Source: Bolinopsis microptera
Lineage: Eukaryota > Ctenophora > Tentaculata > Lobata > Bolinopsidae
Length of the DNA: 64,000 nucleotides
NCBI RefSeq assembly: GCF_026151205.1
Contig: NC_087072.1
Coordinates: 13,368,169-13,432,168, forward strand
Direction of reading: 5' to 3'
Shown here: positions 24,501 through 34,194 of the stretch, one piece after another
Position numbering within the stretch: position 1 is the stretch's first letter
Layout: each line of letters opens with the position of its first letter
Notes under the pieces: model-generated
The model's database searches: none
The model's input: the letters and a program-made list of their open reading frames with translations, nothing else
Told to the model about the DNA's origin: nothing
Position numbers and translations under genes: made by a program

Positions 24501-27500
24501 TGTTTGAGTTTTTCTGTAAGTTCAGGGACTGTTTTAAGACACTGTAGAGTAGCTGCCATGTAGCAAGTATTCCCAAGATTGTGTAATCCAGGTGGGTAGT
24601 CTGACTGCAATTATTTATTAATTGATTAATTAATTAATTTTTGTTAATCTGATTACTAAAAAAAACTTTTCTTGATTAGAAAATTTCCAAATACGAGCTA
24701 GAAAGAAGTTTGGAAATACTAAAAGTAGCGATAGAAGAAATAACACAACACTTGATACACTGACAAGTGACACGTGATGCCCATATTAGGTAATAATACA
24801 CTTACAGCCTGATTAACTTGGCTCTCTGACATGTCCTCAATAAACTGGGTCTTCTCTGCTGGTTCTGGAGGCAGTTCACTGGCGCTTCCCATCATCATCA
24901 TGGTTATGTTGTTCTTTAGATTCTTTATCCCAGTCCAGGTGTCGTCCTGCACCAGTTACATGTTATTAAGTGTTGGGGGGGGGGGGGGGGGGGGGGGGGG
25001 GGAGGGGGGCCGGGGAAGGGGGGTTGCTTGCTTGTCCTACTCAACATGTCTCTACGGGACATTATAATATTAAAGATGTGAATTAAGGGTATTCATTCGG
25101 TTACTCTTTTCATATGACTCAATATAGTTTTGTACATATTCAGTTGTTTTGTAACTTGATATCCAGTGAATTGCTTTTGCTTTTGCTACAAACGAGAATA
25201 TGATTCATAAGTTTCATATTGAATAAGGGATTAGTGGTGTAATGGCAGATCGAACTGCCAACCTTACGACTGGCAATCGTAAGGTTGGCAGTTCGAGCCC
25301 CGCCCTATGCCGCTAATCCTGGGGTGAGATAAGGACTCCGTTGGGTCTATGCCAGCCCCCACGGCTCGGTCCACTCAGCCGAATGATCGGGACAACCATG
25401 ATTGAGGGTTAAATGAGGAGCTGCACTCGTGTAGCGAAGTTTTGGGCGATTAAGTCTGGTACACACTACCTTAACCTAGGCTAAGAGTTTTTGGCCGAGG
25501 CAAGGGTGGCATTATATTAGACCAAGGCTGACCACAGTAATTCACCTTACAGGAGAGAAATGTCCCTCGAGATGAACAGTCACTCGATTCAATACGACGG
25601 CAATTTAAAAGTCAAGTAAAGAGCTTGTGGCCTGGGGGCATATGGAAAAGTAAGATAACATCCCTTAAAATTGTCGGCGTGTACCAGTTTCATGTAGCAA
25701 AGTATACCGTGCTTTATATTATAGTGGAATTTCCACTATAATATAGCATCATGGCACTGTGCCATTTATACACTGCATAATATTCATCATAAATGCGTAG
25801 TGTAGTCATTCGATAATTCGATCATAGTCTATTACTCCGCAGTTCGTATACGATGTGTGTACGTCTTTGAACCTTTTGTTGCTCTATGTGCAGTGTTGAT
25901 ATTTTGCTGCTATTGCTATTGCTCATAGACACATTGGCTGTGATAAATCGAACTTAAAACCTGTTAAATTATCTAGCGTCCTACTTTTAAACGAATGAGG
26001 TATTAATTAAACGATCAAATCTCTACTAAAATGACATCTAATTTTGCTGCTACTGCATTCGTCGAGTTATTGCTGAGCGAGCCCACCATCCCATCGTAGT
26101 GAAAACAAATATTTATGGAGGTTTATTGGATTTTCGGTCAAAACAATGTTTAATTAAATTGTTCAGTTCTTTAATATCATCAATCATCATTGATAAATAA
26201 AACCATAACTTCAAATCACGGCTCATTATCAATACAGAAGTAGTGCCATGGCAAAGAATGGAACGCAATACGACAGGTATCTACAGAATGGAAAAGAAAT
26301 ATTTGAATCCTACTGTTCAGCTAAAAATGACAGTCCCATCATGTTACCCAGAGCTCCTGAACAAACCTATTTTGATGTTTACCCAAATGAAGATCAGGCG
26401 GGATGCAGCTTTGAAAAGGACAGAAAACAACAGGTTAACTATGAGGCGGAGGTTAATGGTGTATAGAGCATTAGAGAAACTGTGTGGAGTTTTATAGTTC
26501 TCCATAGTTTTGAGTATTTACATTTTCAATACCATTTGGGAGATTCGTCTCATGATAAACGAAAGTGTGTTCGGTGTAAAAAGGCGGCGGCCGATAGGGA
26601 AGGCGAGTGTGATTTTGTAGTGATAGCACCAAACTCCTTTGTAATAATTGAAGTTAAGAATATGGGTCACATCGGCGAACAATCAGATCCTGGGCTTAAC
26701 AAACAGTCGCGAGCATTGGCAAACACATTCAAGAAATCACTTGAGCAGAGAATAAGATGGTGGCACTTACTAAACGATCCTTCAGATGTTTAACCATTCT
26801 GCAGTTTACTGCCTACCCTAATTAATAAAAAAAATTTAAAAACCAGTTTCAGATGTCGGTGATATTAGTAATTGGTGGCAAGGCAACGTAAGTGATCTAG
26901 TTTTGGATGAACCATTGCGTCCAGAGTTCTGTACCCAGCATGATATTACTAGGAACTTATTATTAGCTATTTGGTGCACAGAGAAGAATGGTTGTGATAA
27001 AGCCAAGTGTAGTCTTGGTAGGTGCATCTCGAAGATTGACGAGCAATTGCGCTCTGGAAGATTCACTTTCAGGGGTAATAACCGTGAAGTTGTTCACACA
27101 CCATCTCTATTCAAGGACTTTTTAGGAGTGGATAACTTGACCAAGCAGTAGTATGATTTGATGAATTCGACTGAGAAGTTTTTATGGATCAACGGACCAG
27201 CTGGAGCGGGCAAAACTGTTGTACTGATGGCTAAGATACTACACCTAGTGTTGTCCAGTGAACTCAACAAAGTTGTCTCAATCTGCGAAACCTATTTAAC
27301 TTTTTAACTACCAAAATATCTCTAGATTACTATCAGACAACACTAGAAAAAGCTGGAATAAAGCACGTGTCAGTAGTTCTAAGTGAGGCCTGTAATCCGT
27401 TCACGATCTATCGTGAGATTACAAGTCATTTCCTTGATAATCAAGTTGTCATAATCAAACGTAGTGGCATTGATTATGATATTAATTTTAATCTCCGTTC

Positions 27501-28577
27501 TACTAAATCGCTGGGGGCCTTACTTGGTTTATTAAATGGAGTTAACTTGTTTTTTGAAGACATGCAAGGAATCATACGTAGTAATCCAGGAGTGATAGAA
27601 AATGACTTTGGATTTATCAAAACAGTGTTTGAGTTTTCAAGATCCCATTATGTTTGGGTGGTATGTTATACGATACAAAGTGGATTTTGCATCGATGCAC
27701 AACCTGTTTCAGAACCCTCCAAAATTTTAGCAAGATTTTTCAACGACGAGCTATCTTCTTCACAGTTAGTGCATTTATCAAAGAACTTGAGAAACACCTA
27801 TGATTTATCAAATACCTTATCAATAATTCGAGATCAAATCATTGAGCAAACTTACCTAGAATCAAATTTAATATACAATGATTTTGTCCCTTTTCAGAAA
27901 CCTGGGCATTAAATACATGGGTAAAAATCTGTCATACATTTATTGACAAATTTTGATAAAGAACTTATAAAGTCAATTCTCAGTAAAGAATTGCATGAAT
28001 TATTTCACGATGATGCAATATGTAAGAATGAGCGCTTCATTGACATGATTCCAACAGCTTGTTCAGAAGAAGGATTTGCTGAAAAAGGGTTGAAAGACTT
28101 GCAGCATCTATACTTAGCAATGTCACGAGCAAGAATAAAATGCATGGTAATAATGTTTCCGATGGATGGTTTCATTGTTGATGATTACTTTCGCATGAAT
28201 GATTTACTGGAAAAGCTCAAAGACTCTACTGAAATAAGGAGATATCCATTAACACCTCCAAGTTATACACCCAGATCGTTTACTGGGATCACTTCATATT
28301 TTGATTATTTTCGTGAAAAGCTTCCACTGCATCTCTCAAATTTCTTAGAGAATATAAGAAAAATTGCGGATATATGGCAACAGCGGAATTCTTGAATAAT
28401 CAATGAAGAAGAAAGAAGGAAATTTACTAACCCCGATAGCTTTGCCTTTGACCATAACCTTCATTCGTTCTGGTACGACTCCGGTTAAAGAGTATAAAGC
28501 TGATTTGAAGATAAGAGGAGCTTCATCCGTGTTGCATTCAATCTCACTGAACTTCTCCTTTCCCCACTTTACGTTTA
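12597..28577 (-). CDS. USP14: Ubiquitin carboxyl-terminal hydrolase 14 (proteasome-associated deubiquitinase)
   Basis: Exons from 5' to 3' on the minus strand: 28432-28577, 24806-24946, 24493-24604, 24094-24272, 23477-23722, 22348-22413, 21289-21381, 20924-21046, 14681-14870, 14112-14186, 12597-12763; phases agree throughout. The first visible exon is the ubiquitin-like domain (VNVKWGKEKF...MKVMVKG). The Cys box is GLHNLGNTCYMAATLQCL, followed by DANECW. The His box is LTHQGRSSSSGHYVAWVK, and GGGDWHVAYTLLYGPKRLEIWE ends the peptidase fold. USP14 trims ubiquitin chains on the 19S proteasome particle. The tail carries about four KKEED repeats not typical of the family. The initiator exon with the first few residues was not found and lies upstream of 28577. 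The gene is inflated to at least 16 kb by insertions in introns. Identity is very secure; some donor choices (for example 23477) are less so. Confidence 0.95.
12612..12695 (-). repeat. 15-bp in-frame minisatellite in the USP14 tail
   Basis: About five copies of the 15-bp unit AAGAAAGAAGAAGAT, encoding KKEED, in the last USP14 exon just before the stop. The charged repeat extends the tail beyond the catalytic domain. Confidence 0.85.
15362..15475. repeat. Copy of the GAAAGGTTACGAA dispersed repeat
   Basis: Shares the words GAAAGGTTACGAA, TTTTTGCAGAAAAA-like, GGATTTTGGAGA and CGCAATTCTTG, in the same order, with the 530-bp insertion at 36148-36677, but is much shorter in the middle. It looks like an internally deleted member of the same family. 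Confidence 0.55.
16391..18402 (+). pseudogene. LINE reverse transcriptase ORF, truncated and frameshifted at the end
   Basis: Open from the insertion junction (first ATG 16457) to 18289. RT blocks in order: SGKAVGIDKVPGEVMKAL; IRPLQLTLLNVSRKILS; FQAAYKAGRSCADL; SIDMSAAFNTI; GASQGDSTAGKLF; and the catalytic box read as GYSDDVEE, the YSDD form of YxDD. The C-terminal half has the LINE-type tail RKHLKRIL...RWTMLGHVLRSDN. A one-base shift near 18287 separates the final DFTNLVNLARDRVGWRSLF segment, which ends at a TAG at 18402. No endonuclease domain is present. The catalytic aspartates are intact, so the copy is young but incomplete. Confidence 0.85.
16392..18463 (+). mobile_element. 5'-truncated LINE (non-LTR retrotransposon) insertion
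   Basis: An 11-bp direct repeat, AACTGGCTAAA, flanks the insertion (16381-16391 and 18464-18474). The left junction falls within the coding part of the RT ORF, so the endonuclease region is missing, as expected for 5'-truncated target-primed insertion. The 3' end is AT-rich with no poly-A. It interrupts a coding exon of the enclosing TIR element. Confidence 0.9.
21578..22062. mobile_element. Harbinger-like MITE, 485 bp, TAA duplication
   Basis: Third and longest member of the GGGGTCGTTCACAT family, ending ATTACGTAATATGTGAACGA then CCCC, with TAA on both sides (21575-21577, 22063-22065). Rich in C runs. Located in a USP14 intron. Confidence 0.85.
22330..23476. other. USP14 intron sequence around 22348-22413 with GC/AC dinucleotide runs
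   Basis: Apart from the exon 22348-22413 there is no gene. At 23010-23070 alternating purine-pyrimidine runs occur (CGCGCGCGCG and four GTAC repeats), of the kind able to form left-handed DNA. Confidence 0.4.
23864..24090. repeat. 11-bp minisatellite (CCAGTAACATG) in a USP14 intron
   Basis: About twenty copies of an 11-bp unit with two variable positions (CCAGTAACATG, CCAGTAGCATG, CCAGTAACAAG). It abuts the exon 24094-24272 with only a few bases between. Both overlapping minus-strand ORFs here (LLACYWHATG repeats) are translations of the array, not genes. Confidence 0.9.
24975..25002. repeat. Uninterrupted 28-bp poly-G tract
   Basis: One of several G or C runs of about 20 bases or more in this window (others near 2363, 15516, 50680). 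It lies in the USP14 intron just upstream of exon 24806-24946. Length is likely polymorphic or assembly-dependent. Confidence 0.9.
25229..25520 (+). repeat. tRNA-derived SINE-like element
   Basis: The head GGATTAG...CTAATCC can form an acceptor stem around 91 bases. It includes a pol III B-box-like AGTTCGAGCCC and an A-box-like GTGGTGTAATGG. The middle is an extended hairpin (GAACTGCCAACCTTACGA and complement), longer than a normal anticodon arm. It is followed by about 200 bp of non-tRNA body (GGGTGAGATAAGGACTCCG onward). This layout fits a tRNA-derived SINE rather than a functional tRNA gene. Confidence 0.55.
26248..28395 (+). pseudogene. Decayed intronless NERD nuclease / SF1 helicase gene
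   Basis: Successive plus-strand open segments make up one protein with frameshifts and stops between them. Order: N-terminus at 26248; a NERD/PD-(D/E)XK-like nuclease core at about 26600-26660 (EGECDFVVIA then FVIIEVKNM); Walker A at about 27187-27220 (INGPAGAGKTVV); a Walker B-like LFFEDMQGI at about 27550-27575, where the usual DE is replaced by ED; and the SF1 motif VI-like LYLAMSRARIKCMVIMF at about 28110-28160. NERD plus UvrD-like helicase is a known bacterial-type combination, also seen in scattered eukaryotes. There are at least three in-frame stops and at least two frameshifts. Lack of introns suggests a retrocopy, a mobile-element gene or horizontal transfer. It is antisense in a USP14 intron. 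Confidence 0.75.
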
Positions 28578-28803
28578 CTGAGATACGAAAAGAGTTTATC
28601 TTATTGGAAATTTTAAGAACTCATTCGTTGTTTGATTGCGGGAAACATTGATCACGAAAAGAGTTTATAAGCTGTTGTATCCACTAATATCCGGGGATTA
28701 GTTTCGATACAAAAACTTATGTTATTGCATCTGTAAATCATAAATTTATTTAACTTAGAGAATCATTATTTTAGATTCTGTTGGCATTAATTTTAACACG
28801 ATA
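28578..28803. other. USP14 upstream intron or 5' flank
   Basis: Between the USP14 ubiquitin-like exon and the large nested element. No gene or repeat recognised; the USP14 initiator exon was not found here. Confidence 0.4.
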
Positions 28804-29622
28804 CGGGTATATGCCTCACAGAATGGCCAAAAAAAGAAAGGTCTCTCATAATCACAAAACACACTTTATTCCAGTTTTTATCTCATAAGAAGCTAAGTTG
28901 ACACTCATATATTTCTTCCCGGGGGTTGATTTAATCTCATAACCATTTTTTCTTTGAGAAAAATTGGCCGGAAAATCTTCCTCCAAAAAAACATGCCTCA
29001 CAGAATGGCCAAATCTGAATTTCTATAATTTTTTGATGGAGATACTTTTTAAATTTCTATCACCACACGTTCTTAGAAAACCTATTAAGGAATGGGGTAA
29101 TAACCTAAAACTCACGAAAAAACTGAGCTGTGAAAAATTATTTCACAAACAAAAAAAATGCCTCACAAAATGGCCAAAAAAAAATGAAACCGAGAAAATT
29201 TTATTTTTCTAAAACCTTTGGCTCTTGTTTCAGGCATGCTGCTGGTATAAATATGCCTTGTTAACACCCCCATATAGGTAAAATTTCTTAGAACTGAATA
29301 AAAAGGGCATAATTTCCTACACCAAAAATGGCCATTTTGTTCATATTCCCTGATTTCATGATTTATAACCTTCATTCGGCTGTAAAAACACTCCATCTGG
29401 GGTGTTATTGTATGATAAATAGCTTGTGAATACTTTAGACCATCAAAACTAACATGTCTACATCAATAAAAGGAGTTTTAAATTTTGGCCATTTTGTGAG
29501 GCATATTTTGGCCATTTTGTGAGGCGTGTAACCATTTTAGCTATTTTTTTCTTCCTATATTGTTCAACAATGTTCGTTTTTTTTGATGAATACTAAATAG
29601 TATTCATCAAAAAAAATTCAAA

Positions 29623-29762
29623 TTTTTGAACTAAGTTTGCATTTTGGTGAGAAATTCTGGCACCAGTATGACAGAAGATGTTTAAAGAATATTCTTTAAA
29701 CATCTTCTGTCATACTGGTGCCAGAATTTCTCACCAAAATGCAAACTTAGTTCAAAAATTTG
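29623..29762. repeat. Near-perfect 140-bp palindrome
   Basis: The sequence around the centre TTTAAAGAATATTCTTTAAA reads the same on both strands for about 70 bases each side (arms contain CAGTATGACAGAAGATG and its complement). A third, single-arm copy follows at about 29870-29950. Confidence 0.85.
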
Positions 29763-31550
29763 AAAACAAATTTTGTGAGGCATATTTTGGCCATTTTGTG
29801 AGGCGTGTAGCCATTTTAGCATTTTTTTCTTCCTATATTGAACAATGTTCGTTTTGTTTGATCAATACTATTCTTTAAGCATCTTCTGTCATACTGGTGC
29901 CAGAAGTTCTCACCAAAATGCAAACTTAGTTCAAAAATTTGAAAACAAATTTTCAGTGCTCAAAATTTCTACATAAACAGTCATATTTATGCCAGAAAAT
30001 GTGATCCTAGTTAATGATTTCACCACAGTACTCTAGTAGCAGAGAGGAGTTGAGTGTGCACTTCAATGTCCACAATTTTTGACCACATAGGGTCTTGCAT
30101 TAGGTCATTCCAAACCAAAATCATCTAGGTAGCAATTTTGTATCGCTAGTCCCAGTCCTATAGGGCGAAATTTCTAAATTGCCCTCAGGCGCCAATTTGG
30201 GATTTTTGTATCTCGGCTTCTAAAAGATTTAGAGACTTGAATATTGGCTTAAAATAACGGCAATACCCTTAGTTATATACAAGTTATGAAGCAATATAAG
30301 GTCTCAAGTGCCTAGTTTTAAAGATATTTACGAAAAACTGTTTTTTGGCTCATCACAGCCGGAATTATCGGATTATTTTTATATCTCGAGCTAGAAAGGT
30401 CGTAGAAACTTCTCCGATATTGAAAAATATTCGCAATGAGCACATTTATATAAGACTTATGAATCATTGTATGCTCTAAAATGCTTATTTGTAGAGATAT
30501 TAGCAAAAATCGGTAATTTTGGCTACACCAATACAAATTTGGTAATTCGTTTTGTCTTTTTTTTGCAAATTTTCACGTTGCAATTTTCAAGATGCGGTTT
30601 GTGGCTATCGATAGGGCTTTATCACCCTACGCGCGTGGGGTGGACTCCTGGGGTGGACTTTTATTCAGCGCGTATTTTGTAGCCTGTTCAACTTGACGTT
30701 TTGATTCGTTACTATCTCAATGTCACAGATACACAGAATGTGAGGTGATCATCTTAAAGAGAAACGTCTCAGCTTTCACCTGGTGTAAAGTTTATCTTTG
30801 TACTCAAAATATAGCTCGCTCAGTGTGCAATAGAAGTTGACAATACAATAACCACGTCTGCGACCGGTCGTCAGGTACCGGAGTGTTGCACAAAATTGGG
30901 TCCCTAAATTAAAATTCTATGACACAGTTACCATGCAGAAATGTCTGGAGTAACATTTGGTGAAAATTTGAAGGGTCTACTGTAAATATTGCAAAAGTTA
31001 TTGAAAACAAACTAGCTTAATCAGAAGTTTTTGGGAAAATTTCAAATTTTGTACGTAGTGGGGTCTACAGGGGTGGACTCTTGCGGCGCGCATCTGACGG
31101 AGTGGCTTTTTCAACAGCCGTCAGTACGGCCAATATCAGAGCACAAATTATTGTGAGTAAGACCTTAATGATCAGCTATGAACCCCTCACTAGAGTAGTA
31201 ACCGTATCTAAAAACAAGGAAATGTTATTCCGTCAAAGCTCAAATTTTTTACTCTTCTCAGTGCAGTTAGTGTTACTATGAATGTACTAGCTAAGTATCG
31301 TTGATCGTAGCTGCATTACACAGTAGAAAGTAACCAAGGAAGACTGCTGATTAACGAAGCAATTTCAACGTGAACAGTTCCAAAATACATAATCATGGCG
31401 ACGATAGTTCAACTTGAACCTTTATAGTTTTTACAGTCTAAAATCACAATAAAATCACGTGAACTGCAAATCACAAAATCAAATCACTCAAATCTGATAG
31501 TCCCGTTACAGTACGCTTTCGTGACAACCTCAACGCTTAAAAAATAAATA

Positions 31551-32622
31551 TTATCCAGTCTTGTGACCACCGATGGCCCTAACTCTCCCTTGTCCGCGAG
31601 GAGCATCGTTGCGACCATGGGGTTTCAGTTCTTTGTTCTTCCCACTCGGCTTCGATAGATCGAATTGGCTGGAAGTCAATCTATCAGAAAGACCTTTGTC
31701 GATCTCAGGGGCGTAGTAAATTGTGGATGTCGGAGTATAAAGCTTCCTGAAAAGATTGAGACATTCACTCGGTCTGTTGTAAATATCAAATAGTCCTTGT
31801 AGGCAGAGATTTAACTTATGTTGGGTTTGATAACTAGAGAAGGCGATTTGATATTCATTGATAGTATAAGCATATAAGCATAAGTGATAAGTTTATATAC
31901 CCTTTTTATGGTACCTCGAGGCTCGATATCTGTATTCAGTAATCATCACTCAAAATCTACTTATTAAATTTATTAACTAAACAAGTTAATGTATTACCGT
32001 CCTAGAGAGGTTTCCTGAGAATTTGAAGTCTCTGTAGGTTGCTGGCATGTCTACTAAGCTCTTCGATTGAGGAGTTTTGGACCCCTCGGCGGTCCAAATG
32101 ATTTATAATGCTGTGGGCATTTTCAACATCTATCGAGGTAAACGCCCTCGCAGCATAACCTGTAGAGAATGAACATGTCATCAATGTGAAGTTCAATGAT
32201 AAAAATCAGAGTGGCCGATTTCAACGGGCAGAATTCTAATATCATGGCCATGGGGAATGGACTATTTTTTGTCGATTTTGCAAACCAAACTGGCAAACGA
32301 TTGTTGATTTTCGTCACTAGTCTAAAATGAATGCAAACGTTCGGCCGAACATTTACATGATTAGAAACTTACCGGTTTCTTTCGTTATTATGTACAGACA
32401 TGGCCGGGCTTGGGTTCCGCATACGATATCTTCTATCAGATTAAAGTTGAACCCACACTTTGTACTGCTCGTGGGAGGAGGAAAGCAAACGGAGACCTTT
32501 TCCATGAGCATCTCGTGTAGTACCATCATCATGTCGATTCTGATATCAGCTGCAAAATTCGTCTATTACTAAATGCTAGCTTTTCGAACTTCGTATCTTG
32601 GAAATAACAACTTCTATGAAAG

Positions 32623-32706
<84 letters not shown>

Positions 32707-34194
32707 GATACACACACCCACAAACACATACAGACATAGACACACACACACAGAGACACAGACATACAGGCATACAGGCATAAACACAGACACAGACGGA
32801 CACACAGACAGACACACAGACAGACACAGTTACACACAGACAAGGACACACAGACACACACCCACAAACACATACAGACATAGACACACAGACACAGGCA
32901 TAAACACAGACACACACAGACACAGACGGACACACAGACAGACACAGTACACACAGACACACACAGACACACACAGACACACACACATAAACACACATAG
33001 TTCACTTCAGTGCACTACATTACAATTACAGACACACGCAGTACAATCAGAGACACACACATGATACAAAGACAGACACAGACACAAACACACAGAGTAC
33101 ACTTCAGTACAATCACAGACGCAGGCACAAAGACATATACAAGAAGAGCAGATTGAAGTACCTTCATTTGCAGATGTTGACGCATTGATCTGCGGGATAT
33201 GTTCTTCAGTCTGTAACTGATCATCTGCTAGAACTGTCTCATCTGGATCAACCGGAGGAGTATCTTCCGGCAGGAGTCTGAGTGGGTCTATCGGGACAGC
33301 CATGGATCGCTCTCCCTACCTTGTTGAATTAAAGACAAAGGTCAACGACGGATGTCGCATGTTAGTCCTGTAACTAAATGTAATCCAAAATAGTGAATAA
33401 ATAATTTTTACATCTGAACGATTGTATGTCTGAATGGTGATTTTTAATCAATGAACAAAAGTTCAGGATTTTACCTTCTGTTAAGCTGTTAGCAATGACT
33501 CTAGCACCCTCTCCCTACAAAACGACCATATCTCGGTCTGAAGCTTTAAACCGTCTTGCCTCAGCAGCCATCTAGCACAGTCGACCTGTCCTGTTAATTG
33601 TGTGATCATCAAGTTACCAAATTTAATCCTTCAATATTCAAATAATTGATTATTAGACAAAACAGAGTTTAGAGCTCGACGTATGCTTCAGGGTTTCACA
33701 CTGTGCTGTAATCAAACGCATGACTAAAACCTCTTGCTACTATTACCAATAAACCCATATTGTTAAGGCGGTCGAATGATTTACCTGAGTTGATCGCGTC
33801 CATGAAAGGGTTAAACTGCGTTCTGTCCAGCTTGTTAATGTCCGTTCCAGCAGCCAGCAGTGCCTCCGCCTCCGTCACTCTCCCTGCTTTGCATGGCCAG
33901 TGAAGCGTAGAGCTCCCCTCTAAGCTCTTTGACGATCCGACGAAGGATCCAGATTCCCTTCTTTTCTTTTGAGATTGCTTCAATTCTTCCTGGAGTATGC
34001 GGATTACCATTTATATACTTCCATACAGGGCGCGTGAACAATCAGCAATGAATTATCAATTAATCAATCTAGTTTTTGAGTAGAAAGTCCACAGATTGTG
34101 ATACATTGGATTTGATATTGGAAAAGACATAGCTTACCAAATACCTTTTCATGGGCTTTTTGGAGGACAGGGATGACTTATTCCTGCGTGCCAT
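31551..34194 (-). pseudogene. Ankyrin-repeat protein gene copy inside element B, apparently broken
   Basis: Exons on the minus strand: 34138-34194 (starts MARRNKSSLSSKKPMKRYL), about 33785-33978, 33475-33590, 33162-33315, 32373-32549, 31998-32159, 31551-31746. Exons 2-3 encode ankyrin-like helices (STLHWPCKAGRVTEAEALL, then FMDAINSGQVDCARWLL). Downstream there is an acidic linker and an uncharacterised part. The last exon is basic, ending RVRAIGGHKTG and a TAA. Phases agree across exons 2 to 6. However, exon 3 has a TAA close to its donor, exon 6 a TAG, and the last exon is out of phase. That suggests a degenerating copy, or errors in my donor choice. I cannot name the protein. Preserved introns imply capture as DNA, not RNA. 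Confidence 0.5.
32621..33115. repeat. CA/GACA microsatellite
   Basis: About 80 bp of pure CA followed by nearly 400 bp of ACACAGACA-type variants, in an intron of the ankyrin-type gene. The long ORFs on both strands here (HTHTHT and CVCVCV) are translations of the repeat. Confidence 0.95.

Noticed and set aside
24719-25067. Opposing ORFs next to the 28-bp poly-G tract
   Set aside because: The minus-strand one contains a real USP14 exon only at 24806-24946; the plus-strand one runs through poly-G.
25229-25319. Functional tRNA gene (possible GGC anticodon)
   Set aside because: Anticodon arm is far too long and a SINE-like body follows.
30318-30682. Small ORFs repeated at 37772-38130
   Set aside because: Same sequence on opposite palindrome arms; no start context or domain, so symmetry rather than genes.
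32529-33064. Long ORFs on both strands rich in His-Thr or Cys-Val
   Set aside because: Translations of the CA/GACA microsatellite.
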